64,000 bases of DNA from Cladopsammia gracilis (GCA_022457155.1 JAJGOT010000039.1:1472001-1536000); one strand, 5' to 3'. Positions 31,620 through 43,025 are shown, counted from the stretch's first letter. A program made the numbers and translations. The notes: generated by a model from the sequence alone, not told the origin.

Positions 31620-32707
31620 TTCGATCCTACGCACAACGAAAGGTATTTTTATGTAAAAGAAACGCTGTCTAACCGAGAAAATTGGATTCATTTGTAGTTT
31701 GAATATGGATTTTCCAAACAGAAAAATGTTACCCCAGGAAATAAGCTGAACTTATGAGCATTTCGAAAGTCTTTTGTTTTGTTAACATAAGAAACGGAAC
31801 TAAAACCAAATAGATTTGGAAAATTTTTGACAAGGGTGTTTTTGTAGGTATGTAATATTAGGTTACCTTGATGCAAATTGCTATAAATTTGTTATTTTTC
31901 GATCATTTATAGTCATTCTTACAATACATAATGCTCATTAGCTATTAACTTTAACTGCAAAAGAAAAAATGCCTACACTTCATCAAAACGGAGAAATTAT
32001 GAATTGTGCGAGGATAGACTGTAAATGTTACATTAATGTCATTTTTGGTGACTTTTATAAAATTTTCTCTTTTATTCAACCCTATATGCAAAACTAAAAT
32101 TGTTCACAGGGAAGACATTAATAAACTTTAGTTTTTTACAAAATCTCAACTTAATCTGAATTTCATAATTTCAAAAGAGCTAAATTAAGTGTGAATTTTA
32201 GCTGTGTACACCAGTAGCATGCGCCAGACGAATATGTGTATATTAGGTTCCGACAAATTGCTGACTTCCTACTGGTATCCTTCTTCATAAAAGCAATTTG
32301 AAATAGAAACGCGCTTTACACAGATAGGTATAAACCGTAAGAGATAATTCTTGGGAACATGCTAGTCGTTATCGTCTTGTTGCTTTAGAAAAATTGCTTC
32401 TTTTCTTGAAATATAAGACAAATGTTTCTTACACATGCGCATGACAAACATTTTCCATCATTTGGTCTTATTGGTGTATAAGTCAGTTCTGTATTTCTCC
32501 CATCGAGGTGAGCATTGGTTTTATACACAACATACAACTTGAGGCTGAATTTGCCGTGATTCTGAAAAACTAAGAGCTGTTTTTATCAGAGTTCCTCCAA
32601 GGAAAAAATGCCAAACATCGATCTCTCTTGCTGGTAAGCATATTGTCAATAATGCCGATTCTTTACAATGCCTGTGTCCTCGCTACCTGTGGTGAATAAT
32701 TTCAAGA
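31620..32707. other. Non-coding A/T-rich stretch
   Basis: No gene recognised. It contains the right end of the candidate element at 32206-32227 and otherwise only A/T-rich sequence. Short open frames are not coding-like. Confidence 0.45.
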
Positions 32708-33283
32708 CTTTTTTTAAAGAAAGAGCATTAAAATTTTTTATTTTAACTACTGTGTAGACCAAATGAAAAATATTTCCATTATTCCTAAACAGAAACCACA
32801 GGAACCAACAAATGGTTGGTGACTCGCGAAGAGTCACCACAAGAAATTACATAGCACAAATAAAGGGCAAAATCAAGTGAAGTATGTCATACAAATCCCA
32901 CGAAAAAGCTGATCATCACGGTTCTGATTCCCCACATACATGGTCCTGGGCTGCTTCCTCCTATTTTCGGCCTGACGTTCCTGCTCCCTCTGCTTTTTTT
33001 TAAAGAAAGAGCATTAAAACTTTTTATTTTAACTACTGCATAGACCAAATGAAAAATATTTCCAATATTCCTAAACAGAAACCACAGGAACCAACAAATG
33101 GTTGGTGACTCGCGAGGAGTCACCACAAGAAATTACAAAGCACAAATAAAGGGCAAAATCAAGTGAAGTATGTCATACAAATCCCACGAAAAAGCTGATC
33201 ATCACGGTTCTGATTCCCCACATACGTGGTCCTGGGCTGCTTCCTCCTATTTTCGGCCTGACGTTCCTGCTCCCTCTGCTTTC
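32708..33283. repeat. Direct tandem duplication, period about 286 bp
   Basis: Copy one (32708-32993) and copy two (32994-33283) both run from a thymine tract to cctgctccctctgctt and differ at few positions. The duplication covers the 3' end of the gag-like frame, so only copy two is continuous with it. Confidence 0.85.
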
Positions 33284-33357
33284 TCTTTCTGTTCACTGAG
33301 GCCCTTGCATTTCAAATTTTCTTTTCATCGTCCTCATCAGAGGTGATGTCGTCAGAC
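33159..33357 (-). pseudogene. Retroelement gag-like frame, 3' part
   Basis: Minus-strand frame with an acidic SDDITSDEDDEKK segment followed by a basic, arginine/glutamine-rich tail ending at 33159. One stop codon near 33310 interrupts it. The 5' part of the same frame lies at 37062-37444, across the MULE. The composition (charged, no enzyme motif) resembles the first open frame of DIRS-like elements in invertebrates; that assignment is inference. Confidence 0.5.
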
Positions 33358-33367
33358 TCATTCTCTT
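33358..33367. repeat. MULE target duplication, left (TCATTCTCTT)
   Basis: Ten bases repeated exactly at 37052-37061, on the other side of the element. Confidence 0.85.
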
Positions 33368-33487
33368 GGAAACCGGTGAATTCGCCCACAAGCAAACTCG
33401 CCCACACAGAAGACTACTCGCCCACACGATATTAGTTAACTTGCCCACATCAAGAAAATTTGTCTTACACAAAATCAATTCGAAGGA

Positions 33488-34133
33488 AGTTCATTCACGT
33501 TGTAATGTTAACACGTAAACAGCGCGTAGACTAAGTTTTAGTTTGTCACGTCCAGTTTGCAAACGTTTATAGTCACACGCATGCTAACGTCCAGTTCGCA
33601 AACGTCTTACGATAAACATGTTTATTAATAAAGTCTACAAGCCTTTAACTTCTGCGTTAAGATTGTTGTTCATTCACGTTCTAATGTTAGTTCGCTAACA
33701 CCTTAGGTTACTTACTTGTTTGTGACATTCATTCTCGCCGACGCCAACACGTAAACAGCGCATAGACTAAGTTTTAGTTTGTCACGCGCCAAAATTTTAT
33801 TAGTCACACACGCATGCTAACGTCCAGTTCGCAAACGTCTTACGATAAACATGTTTATCAATAAAGTCTACAAGCCTTCAATTTCTGCGTTAAGATTGTT
33901 GTTCATTCACGTTCTAATGTTAGTTCGCTAACACCTTAGGTTACTTACTTGTTTGTGACATTCATTCTCGCCGACGCCAACATGTAAACAGCGCGTAGAC
34001 TAAGTTTTAGTTTGTCACGCGCCAAAATTTTATTAGTCACACACGCATGCTAACGTCCAGTTCGCAAACGTCTTACGATAAACATGTTTATTAATAAAGT
34101 CTACAAGCCTTCAACTTCTGCGTTAAGATTGTT
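33488..34133. repeat. Subterminal 233 bp tandem array of the MULE
   Basis: One partial copy (33488-33667) and two full copies (33668-33900, 33901-34133), highly similar. Each unit contains taacgtccagttcgcaaacg and tcttacgataaacatgttta. Located between the left terminal repeat and the promoter, so it may bind transposase or act as an enhancer. Confidence 0.85.
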
Positions 34134-34459
34134 GTGCCAGCTAAAAACTGGCGCGAGGTGAAGTGAGAAAGTCACAAGTAATGCAAATTCAATTGAAACA
34201 ACCCAAGGCGAGTCGCTTTCCTTCCTTGCTAAGTATAGCTTTAATCACGAACGTTTGTTTGCAAGAAGTGAGAAAGTCACAAGTATAGTAATGCAAATTC
34301 AATTCAATCGAAACAACAATAAGCGGCACTCAAGAAAAGGAGGTGTGATTTTTTTGGAGGTATTGTGTTAATTGCTGTAATTGAAACAGCGCGGGCCCTT
34401 ATTGTTACGAGATAACCAATAAGATTAATTTCATTCTGTTTTTTCGATCTGACGCTGTG

Positions 34460-34467
34460 TATAAAAG
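34460..34467 (+). promoter_or_regulatory. TATA box of the MULE transposase
   Basis: tataaaag, 65 bp upstream of the start codon at 34532, giving room for a short leader. It is the clearest TATA box in the window. Confidence 0.6.
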
Positions 34468-34531
34468 GAGTATTTGGCGTTTAGCATTCTCTTGACCGCT
34501 TCAATAGCAACGAAAAACATTCGCGTAAAAG

Positions 34532-36181
34532 ATGGATCTGTGCATTTCATGCAACTACCCGGTCCGGACCCGCCAAGAAGCTTTGGCGTGCGACCGCGAC
34601 CCCGAGGATCTAGACTTCGAGCTGCAAGAAGAACATATTCCAGATGGTTTCCTCAGAGCCGATATCCAGAAGCACGGGCAGCGCAATCTCGTATTTGCCA
34701 CTGACCAACAACTGGAGTACCTCAGCAAAGCCAAGAGTTGGTATATTGACGGAACGTTTAAGTTATGCAGACGCCCATTTCAACAACTCTTAACGATAAA
34801 CGCATTTGTGCGCAGTGAAGACTTCGTCAAACAAGTGCCGCTTGTCTTTGTCGTAATGTCCGGAAGGAAAAAGAAAGATTATCGCAAGGTAAGTTGTTAC
34901 GCTTAGTATCTTCCTACGATTGAACCCCTGATTGGCGATATAACGGTCAATTTAGTAGAACGGCAATGCCAACTTTTTTTCATTGCTACAACTAGTGATC
35001 TCATTGGCCTAGACTCAAAAACCGTAAAAAAGTTAAGGTTCAAGGTGCATTAAGTCTAATTGTTTTAAAGTTTCAAGTATTTTCAGGTATTTAGTATTTT
35101 GGTAGAATTCCTTTTTGTATTTTTAAAATGAAATATAATTATGAACCATCAGCCCCTCCTCTATTCTTGAAATCAAAGATATTCTACGTGGGAAAGAGCT
35201 AATGCCGCAGAAGAATGAAGTTTACCATTAAAATTCAAAATGAACAAAACAAAGTTTACTATAATAGTATTATTTTTTGCAATTTTTATTGTAGGTCATG
35301 AAGTCCATCCTGAACATGTTGCCCATGGTGCCCGATGTCCAACAGATTACAATTGACTTCGAGAAAGCGATTTGGCTCGTTCTTCGCCAACTATTCCCAA
35401 ATGTCACAGTTAAGGGTTGTGTGTTCCACTGGACTCAAGGAAGGTTAGTAAGAAAAATGATTTTTTTTCTGTTTACTACTAACATATTAAGTGCTTCACT
35501 GGAACAAGAAAGCAATGAAAGAAATTATGAAGGAGAAATCATTGTTTGTTTGGAATATCTTGTGTTATAGTAAAAGCGTAAAATCAAAGGCCGCAAGATA
35601 ATGAAGGAAGATAATGTAATGTTATTCTCTTCTTTGCTTTGTTTTAACAGATTCAAATGCTCGGCCTACAGCAGCAGTACAACGATGACAATGGTACTCA
35701 CCGGTTCCTGCCACACGGAGCGATTCAGCCCATGTTTGAGCGCCTGAAAGAGCAAGCAACTACAGGTCCCGTCCAGCAGCTGATGGGATACGTTTTAGAC
35801 ACATGGATAAGCAGTACTATCTGGCCCCCCTCCTCCTGGCGCGTATTCATGTTATCTGTGCGAACGAACAACGGCGTCGAAGGCTGGCACCACGGACTTC
35901 ACAGACGTGCCTCGGGTCGCACTAACCTGCCATTTTATATGTTCGTTGAGCTACTCTACAAGGAAGCTCGCCTCACTGCACTTCAGATGCGCCTTGTCTC
36001 CGAAAAGAAACTGCGCCGGATTCAGAGGGCCAAGTACCGCTCCCTTCAAGAGAGGATCTTCAAAACATGGGACGAGTTCCAGGAAAAAAAGAAGGATGCA
36101 GAACAACTTCTACGCGCATGTGCGCGTCTAAATGGGCCAGTTAGGGCCAAATGGGAACATTTTTTTATAATTTTAACATAA
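34532..36181 (+). pseudogene. MULE transposase, three exons
   Basis: Exons 34532-34888 (donor GTAAGT), 35295-35443 and 35651-36181. The catalytic triad can be seen: first aspartate in YIDGTFK (residue 73), second in TIDFEKAIW (exon 2), and glutamate in NNGVEGWHHG (exon 3). A KGCVFHWTQ motif supplies the CxxH pair typical of MULE transposases. Junction one is in frame. Junction two, with the visible splice sites, changes frame by one base, and the region usually found after FHWTQ is missing. The copy is therefore probably a decayed or internally deleted transposase. The C-terminal 60 residues are a charged helix. Confidence 0.72.
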
Positions 36182-36956
36182 TGTATATAGTAACTCTTTT
36201 TAGCTTTTTCAAATTGATAAATAGTTTTTCAAATGTATCGCGTAACAACATGATGTATAAAACAACTTTTTTTTAGCTTTTTCAAATCATAAATACTAAA
36301 TTAGTTTTTCAAATGTATCGCGTATTAGCATAAAAGTGTATAGTTTTTAGCTTAGTAAGACAATGTAAATAAAGAAAAGCTAAGGAAGAGACACAGTGTA
36401 AATAAATAAACGGCGAAATGGAAAATTGTCTGTTTACTGATTGCTAGTGTTTTTTTCTCAAGTGTTATCAAATCATTGCAATTAGTCGCGTCTAAATCAG
36501 CTTCCGAGCCGTCAAATGAGATTTAACAAGTGTAGTGTACAGCAGATAAAGGCGGGAAACGTCTGGGAAATTGAAAGAGCAAGCGTGCTGTATTGTCACT
36601 AGGGACTTTAAGCAAATCACTACGGAAGACGCTACTACGGCTACCGTGACAAAAGATACTGGAGAGAGTATTTAGGTTTCTGAGAACAGAATGGCATTTT
36701 TCAAAAGAACGTGGACTTTATTGCTGGACTTTCGGCGATAAAATGTTAGAGCTTGCGAATTTCGCTTCGCTATGCCGGCCGCTTCAATTTCAATCGCCAA
36801 AAACTTTAAACACTGAGAAATCCGTAAGAAAAGGATAAGAAGCGAAATACTGTGACTTCGTGTCGTACGGCGAACAAAGTACAAATTCAGTTTTTATATA
36901 AGCCTTTATGTCGGTGAATCACTACAGCAAGCAAGCATTCACTGGTAGCTTTTTTG
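36182..36956. other. MULE 3' non-coding region
   Basis: No gene. A direct repeat of the type agctttttcaaat...aaatgtatcgcgta occurs three times between 36200 and 36325. Poly-A signal-like aataaa sequences follow near 36370 and 36405. Confidence 0.5.
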
Positions 36957-37051
36957 TGTGGGCGAGTTAACTGATATCGTCTGGGCGAATCATCTTCTGT
37001 GTGGGCGAGTTTGTCGTGGGCGAGTTTGCTTGTGGGTGAATTGACCGCAAT

Positions 37052-37061
37052 TCATTCTCTT
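37052..37061. repeat. MULE target duplication, right (TCATTCTCTT)
   Basis: Exact match to 33358-33367. Confidence 0.85.
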
Positions 37062-37444
37062 TGACAGCATCCCACCCTGCTTCACTTGAATCGGCAATTC
37101 GAATAAGCTTTTGTCGTTTATGGATCAAGCGACTCGCTTGATCCAGCAGTTCAGCAACTTTAGACTGCTCCTTGCATGCGGTATCCTCTTTTGCCTTCTC
37201 TACAATTATATCAGCGAGCTCAGCGTTACATTGGAATTGTTTTTGGTTTCCTTTAAACTTGAACTTTTTCAGCTCGTAGCTCAGCCTTCTGTTTTGTTGA
37301 AATCTCCTTGCCCTTCTGTTCGAGGCGGTCTTCCATGTAGGACTTAAAAAGCGAAAAAACCTGGTTAACATCTTCACTCACGGGCAGTTTCTGTCTGGGT
37401 ATCTTCTTAGTGGCTACCGAACTTGCAGACTCTTCCTTGCTCAT
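37062..37444 (-). pseudogene. Retroelement gag-like frame, 5' part
   Basis: Start at 37444. The first 60 residues include a helical, charged stretch. A frameshift near 37260 leads to a second frame containing FKGNQKQFQCNAELADIIV and a long helix (KVAELLDQASRLIHKRQKLI), reaching the insertion point. Together with 33159-33357 it forms one gene split by the MULE. No protease or polymerase follows, so only the first frame of the element is present. Confidence 0.5.
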
Positions 37445-37639
37445 TTCTTAGGCTAAAAACCAAGTCAAGCGCGGACTGAAAATTCAGCTCTGAATAAACG
37501 CGAGAAGTGAATAACTGACCTCGTGTACACTATATATACAGCTGCGGTTACACAACTATTCATACTAGATGAATAGGACCCAATTGACATAACAAAATGT
37601 GCGAGGTTGACGCAATAACACAACAGTGGTAATGAATAA

Positions 37640-37891
37640 GTGATGGATAACTTAAACGGCGTCACGAACGTTTCTGATTACGAGCCTGTGGAAAATACAT
37701 TAGAAACACACGGCAAAATGGCGTCGTTACTACAGCCCATCGGATTTAAAAAAAAAAATGGACTTTGGGACTGGACTTCTGGATTATGGACTGGAATGCG
37801 TGTCATATTAATGTCGATTTTTACTGACTTCGTTGCTTTTTTAAGTAGTCTTTTCAAATTTAACAGAAATAATCCACGGCTTGAAAAGTAA
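37640..37891 (+). CDS. Small open frame of unknown function
   Basis: 83 codons. The last 35 residues contain a hydrophobic segment (MRVILMSIFTDFVAFLSSLF) that could cross a membrane. It sits just outside the second virus-like locus. I do not recognise it and cannot exclude chance. Confidence 0.3.
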   Translation: MMDNLNGVTNVSDYEPVENTLETHGKMASLLQPIGFKKKNGLWDWTSGLWTGMRVILMSIFTDFVAFLSSLFKFNRNNPRLEK

Positions 37892-38023
37892 TAGACGAGT
37901 GTGGATTTGATCAGGAATCAACAAATGAAATATTAAAAGCAAGTACAGAAAAATTGGTAGTTTCAATCAACGCATCTTAAGAGTCTCATGCGCATGAGCC
38001 TACTGTTATCCGATAGTTGAGTG

Positions 38024-38221
38024 TTATGAATAAAATTTGTTTGGTGCTTCGGCTTCAGCTTGTTTTATTGCTTCACGCACCTTGCAGTTGTGTTCTGCTA
38101 ATTTCTTTCCAGCCGTGACTCTGACAGTGTTTTTGATCTTTGTGGGCTTTGTTGTTGGAACATCAGAGGTGATGTATTTATTCACGTTATCTCGAGACAC
38201 ACTCGGGTTTGGATTTCCCAT
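38024..38221 (-). CDS. Small basic protein of the second virus-like locus
   Basis: 65 residues, basic in the middle (VRVTAGKKLAEHN). No motif is recognised. It may be a truncated N-terminus of a longer protein, because the DNA downstream (38023-37900) is unrelated. Confidence 0.4.
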   Translation of the reverse strand: MGNPNPSVSRDNVNKYITSDVPTTKPTKIKNTVRVTAGKKLAEHNCKVREAIKQAEAEAPNKFYS

Positions 38222-38439
38222 TTGTTTCGTGTATAAAAATAATTCTTAATTTGAAATCAGGTTCTTGCACATGTACTTCGTAAGATTCTTGTGAGGTTCT
38301 TGCAAAGTTCTTTCATAGATTCTTACACAGGTTTTTCTCCAGGTTTTTCACTAGGTTCTTCCTTTTCAACAAGTTTTGACGTATGCTCTGTTGCTTTATT
38401 GCCAATTTGCTTTATTGTGATCAAAGCGGCCTTGGCAGG

Positions 38440-38645
38440 CACTAGCAGCCAGCCACTCCTAGTTACCAGCCATGATGGTCAATTCCCTGTTGATGATGTA
38501 GTCTTTTTGAAGGGTCTTTCTGCAATTCTTTGACATTGTCTGGCCTGAATGGGCCACAAAGCTGGTTGACAAGATGTTGCGTTTTCCGTGAGTTGGTCAG
38601 ACCAACAGTAAGAGCATTGAAATGAATTTTACCAGGATCCGTACA
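38440..38645 (-). pseudogene. Packaging-ATPase fragment
   Basis: The minus-strand frame near 38600-38500 reads VGLTNSRKTQHLVNQLCGP. The GLTNSRKT part has the shape of a Walker A loop, G-x-T-N-S-x-K-T, with an arginine in place of the usual glycine. The frame then ends in stops, with no Walker B recovered. The upstream side is cut by the piggyBac-like insertion at 38646. Assigning it to a viral packaging ATPase rests on this one motif and on the capsid-like neighbour. Confidence 0.45.
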
Positions 38646-39621
38646 TTAACCCTTTGCATCCTAGTAATGCATATATGCATAATTTATTCCTACCAACAAT
38701 AAATTAGGCATATTTATCAAGTTTTGCTACAGTTGGGCTTATACAATTGCTAATTGAGACCCCCAAACCACATGGCTTGTTTTGGTTTGGAGTTTTCGCT
38801 AATGGCGAGCTTTTGAAGGCGATTTTCGGCGAAGAAATGTTTGGAAAGCGATGGAATCAGCCATTTAAAATTGTCGGAAGAAGGGTCAGGACACAAAGAT
38901 CCAGCAATTCAAGAGATTTTGCCAAATTTGCTCAAAGAAAGCGTATACAAAAGTTCAGTGACAAAGTGGAACTACTCGATCGGAGGAGATGATAAACAAA
39001 ATCAGTCTTTAAATTGAATTTTCTTCATATGGGAATGAAGACGACCTTGATGAGACGAAGGCTTGGAACCCTGTTGTTTTATTTTATCAGGAATGTGTGT
39101 TTGGCTACTGTTGTGTTGGCTGAAAATGGCGAGAATGTTGCCAAACAAATCACCGCTTCATTCTTGCACTAGATATTAAATGCAGAGTGAGAAAGCTCAA
39201 CGTTTGTGCTGTGTACATGGGGAATTTTGTGGACACTCTCAGACTAACATTGTCTGTCATATTCATCATAACGACCAGAGTGTCATAGTTTACCTGGAAT
39301 TGAACTAAATCTAGTAATAGATTTAGTTCGTCTTGTAGTCATTCAGTGTCATGTGAATGTCACAGAACATTTCCTTTAAAAAATTGTATCTTTTTGCAAT
39401 GAAAATTTGCCTTTATTGCTAATTTGTTTTCCTTTGAAAAATGTTTTAGTCGATTCCACTCAATGTTTATTACTTTATTTTGAAAGAGGGACTCTTAAGG
39501 TTTCATTTGATGGGTAAATTATGTGGTTGTAACCAATAAATAAACACTTTGAGGATCACCATTTGGCATCAACCAAAACCAGCGAGGAAAAATTAAAGAA
39601 GGCCAGGATACAAAGGGTTAA
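38646..39621. mobile_element. piggyBac-like non-autonomous element (TTAA duplication)
   Basis: TTAACCCTTTGCATCCT at 38646 and its reverse complement with one change (AGGATACAAAGGGTTAA) ending at 39621. TTAA occurs at both ends as the target site. The interior (about 940 bp) has short open frames only. It lies between the ATPase fragment and the capsid-like gene. Confidence 0.75.
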
Positions 39622-39639
39622 GAATACACAGAATCCAAT

Positions 39640-41049
39640 AAATAGTACATGACACTACACTGGGTGTCAGAAATTATGAAGATGTGGCATTTCACCGTTC
39701 TGCTGCTAGAAGTGGTTCTCTTGATCTCAAGAAGCATGCCATCCTTTGTGGTTACCAGCCAGAGGCCGCTGTCATGGATTTTGTTGTTGCGCATAGATCA
39801 TAGATCAATGAACAAGCAAAACTTGTGTCCTGTGTAGAAATCAGTAGCATCCATGCTGATCTCAGCCTTTGAGTTGGAATACCGGCAAACTTTCTCCCAC
39901 ATGTCCTGCCATTCCATGCCCAGGCTGTACACTTCATTTGGCATGCTGTTCATGGTGACTTTCATGCTGGTGATGACTGGGTTGAAAAACTTTTCCACGT
40001 CCCTTGTGCCAGCGGTGTGAGGCTCGCAGAAAAGAAGTAGGATGCCTTTCATGGATCGGTGTGGGACATTAATTCTCTCGTGGATGATTGCGTCTGTGCC
40101 CTTGCTGACTGAGATTGTTTTGTAGTGGATGACTTTGTCATACAAGAACTGTTTTTCATTGAGGTATGAACTTCTGGCTTCTTGGGCCAGGCCATTTTCG
40201 CGTATAGACTCATATTCGAGCTGGATGTTAGCTTATAAAAAAGGCCAGCTTGCTGGCATCAGAACCTTTCACAACTATGCTTGCTGGGGCAAGCTTGATC
40301 TCGAAGACAAGCTTGTTAGAAAGAGCTTGTGGAAATAAAATGCCGTGATCTGTTAAGATCTTGTGATCCAAGGGGATTCTGTATTTGTTTCCATAAACAG
40401 CGTTCAGCTTTTTTCCCTTGTCAACACCTGAGCTTTTCTCGCCCCCTGCACTTGAACGTATTTTGCACAGGTCTTCTGGCTGTATCCCTTTGAGGATCAT
40501 GTGTATTGCGTTGGGCCTTTGTCAAGAGAAGATCCTCATTAAGCTTGTATATATTAAAGATGTAAGTGTCTTGCAGCTTCTCATCACCAAACTTAACCAC
40601 AAGCCTTGAGACAAGTGCCCAGGTGACGTTGTTGACCATGCAGTTGTTAGCGTGTCCGGAAACAACGGGGTTGAAAACCAGGGCCAGTGAGCCTGGGACG
40701 AGAACAACACCATCCTTGAGCTTGGGCACTGATATGTACAGGGTTTCCCCTGGCGATGTTTTGTTTGGGTTAAAGGTGATCTGGTGTTGTGACCTATAAA
40801 GGCTGGTTTTCACTAGCGCATAAGCATAAGCACAAGCCAACATACGCAGACTCAGTAACGTGTTATTCATTAGTTGCAATTGTTTGAACAAAACAGAACA
40901 ATAGGCACTAATGATCAACCTGTTACTGAGTCTGCGTATGTTGGCTTGTGCTTATGCTTATGCGCTAGTGAAAACCGGCCTTAAGCCTTGAGGGCGTTCG
41001 ATGTTTTCTCTTCGCAGTCTGGTCTCAGTCTTTCATTCACACTAACCAT
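39640..41049 (-). pseudogene. Capsid-like protein of the second virus-like locus
   Basis: The start is at 41049. The first 22 codons are followed by a 182 bp MITE at 40800-40981, then the frame resumes and continues through several frameshifts (near 40530, 40230, 39830) to about 39640. The total of about 400 residues has many beta-type stretches and few charged clusters, as expected for a double-jelly-roll capsid. Motifs include HQITFNPNK, VVKFGDEKLQDTYIF and HKILTDHGILFPQAL. I think it is the major capsid protein of this locus; it is a family I have seen only as unnamed proteins in marine invertebrate genomes. A structure prediction would settle it. Confidence 0.5.
40800..40981. mobile_element. 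PIF/Harbinger-type MITE
   Basis: 182 bp with ends AGGCTGGTTTTCACTAGCGC and the matching reverse complement, with arms of about 60 bp. The 3 bp target duplication TAA is at 40797-40799 and 40982-40984. It splits the start of the capsid-like gene. Confidence 0.85.
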
Positions 41050-41087
41050 TATATTTAAACACATCAAAACAAGTATTTAATATAATG
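41047..41087. promoter_or_regulatory. Divergent palindromic promoter of the second virus-like locus
   Basis: Reads CATTATATTTAAA at 41047 and TATTTAATATAATG at 41074-41087, each ending at a start codon (capsid-like gene leftward at 41049, membrane protein rightward at 41085). The layout is the same as at 10182-10254 in the Polinton: two AT-rich TATA-like arms facing outward around a short spacer. Confidence 0.6.
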
Positions 41088-42045
41088 GAAGTTGAAGATG
41101 ACAGAGATCCTCTGATACCACACAATAACGATGATAATGATGATGCTTACACAACACAGCCGTTTCAACCAGGAGCTGTGTCAATGCCCGGACCTTTGAG
41201 TGAAAGTCAATCCATGACCACAATGAATAAACCCCTAGATTGTGCATGGCAGCAAAACTGTGGAAACCTCTTTTATTGAGGGGCCATCTTCAGAGAAGAT
41301 TTGGACTTCAGATACTTTAAAAATACAGCTGGCAAATGAATTATTTAAAGGCAAAATACCCTGAATATAGTAAAGCAGGTAAATTCCTTACTCTTGAGGT
41401 TTCCAGGGAAAATTTTCCTGAAAAAGTTGTGGTTAAAGTCCCAAGAAGTGGTGAGACTCCGCTTTACAAACCAGGTGGAAAACAATCAACCCAAAGATAT
41501 CAAAAACAGATTCGAAAACTCTATTCAAAGAGGCAGATATTAATTAAGCAAAAAGATGCAGAACTATCTACGAACAAAATCCAGCAGATTTGGAGATTGT
41601 TTATAATGAAAATGAGGAACCTTCTGTCTGAGAATGCCCCCGTGAAAAGATTCAGGAAAGGAACGAGCAGCACAACAAGCTTGAAAATGAGAGTGCTTTA
41701 CTGAAGGGCTGTCCTTGCATGAATGCGTGAAAGAGATCTTTAAAAAATATGGCTTCACCTTGACCGCAGTTTTGCTTGCCATTGGGACAATTAATTGGTG
41801 TTATCGTTTGCTCTATCAAAAGGCCTGAAATCTGTTGCCAGCAGGGTTGGCAATGGATTAAAAGAGCTTGGAAAAATAATGTGCTCCATCCTGCCAGGCC
41901 TGCTCAGTGCGATTGTCAGTTTTGTGTTTCGCACAGCTGGTGAGGCAATCAGCTTTCTTTAGAAAAACGCCTGGTTTCTAATACTTGCGGTTGCTGCATT
42001 TCTGAACGAGCAAGTTTTGAAGAAGCAGAATCATACCAAAATATT
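41085..42045 (+). pseudogene. Coiled-coil protein with C-terminal membrane segments
   Basis: Start at 41085. The acidic N-terminus (EVEDDRDPLIPHNNDDNDD) is followed by a frame change at about 41240-41330, then a basic region and a charged helix (41530-41700). The end has hydrophobic segments near 41755-41800 and 41890-41995, separated by a glycine-rich part. Several shifts and stops interrupt it. The pattern (acidic, coiled coil, membrane anchors) suggests a virion membrane or assembly protein. Identified from layout only. Confidence 0.5.
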
Positions 42046-43025
42046 GATCCCTCAGACGAGACATTTGCTCTGGGCGTGCGCGCTATTGTTTTGCTTTTGG
42101 ATTTCTATTGTTTTGGCTTTTGTTTTAGTATTAAGAACGGTATGCATAACTAATGTATGGGGTTATACGAAAATCTTTCCGATATCAATACTATCTTACT
42201 TGTTTGTGTAACCTTGAAGCGTGGGGTTTCCTTGATATAGCTGTGATTCTTTCCTTCTGATTTCCCTCGTTCTCACCGTTAGGCCATGCACTGACAGACG
42301 AGCAAGCAAATGTAAGCACGATGCCGACCAAAGGAAGACAAAATGCACTCAGTCGAAGCATCGTGCAGCTGAAAAAAGCAAAATGATGGAGGTTTTTTCG
42401 CTCGAACCAAAGCAATTATCCCACCAAAATGGTTACTAGATTCCAGTTTTTCCAAAATCGAGTGTGGATGTTGACATTGCACCTGTTAAAATGAGTTAGA
42501 ACAGGATAGAATGCTTAAAGCGATGACCGCACGGTCGAACTCCATACAAGCCTTTATACAAAATTGCTCACTTCAAGGTCAAAATGACGGTACCTTTTTA
42601 AAGTTATTAAAATATTTTAACGTTTGAAGATACAATAATAACCATAGTACTGGAATCCGAGTGTGGATTTCAGAAAAGTAACTTAGAAATGCACGGAATT
42701 TTGATTTTCCTTTCAAAAGATGACCTTTTTGCTATGATTTTAGGCTCAAATTGGGAGCCTGGTGACGAGTGAAAATACTATATTGGCAAATGTCACCCAA
42801 TTTTTTGCCGTGAAATATGTTATAGCCTGAAACCATGAACAATCACAAAACTACCTAGAGATACACCAGCAATGATCAAGATTTTGCACGTAAACCGTGT
42901 CTTCGCCAGCAGTACTAGCGGGCTCAGGATCAGACTCTGGCACTTGCAGCACTGGCACTTATTTTTTTGCCTGACTGTGCTGCTGTGTCTGCTTTGTGAA
43001 TAGCATTAGAAGGGTGGCTGTTGGG
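42046..43025. other. Stretch without recognised genes
   Basis: Open frames here are short and on both strands. One plus-strand frame (42017-42211) has a hydrophobic run but no coding pattern beyond it. No repeats stand out. Confidence 0.45.

Larger units (their letters stand above)
28717..32227. mobile_element. Candidate 3.5 kb element with short inverted ends
   Basis: The left end reads ctggcgcaagctactggtgtac and the right end is its near-exact reverse complement (gtacaccagtagcatgcgccag, ending at 32227). Inside are sets of ttaggcaca repeats near both ends, a tandem duplication and a nested insertion. No transposase frame is visible. No target duplication was found, so this is a candidate only. 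Confidence 0.45.
33368..37051. mobile_element. Mutator-like (MULE) element with transposase
   Basis: A 3,684 bp element with an exact 10 bp target duplication. The terminal repeats (33368-33450 and 36957-37051) share CGCCCACAAGCAAACTCGCC and further tcgcccaca units. The element interrupts a gag-like frame, and the duplicated bases fit that frame on both sides. Inside are a subterminal tandem array, a TATA box and a transposase gene with two introns. Possibly autonomous once; see the transposase entry for doubts. Confidence 0.85.

Noticed and set aside
38747..38992. 81-codon frame in the piggyBac-like element
   Set aside because: No transposase motif and too short; the element is treated as non-autonomous.
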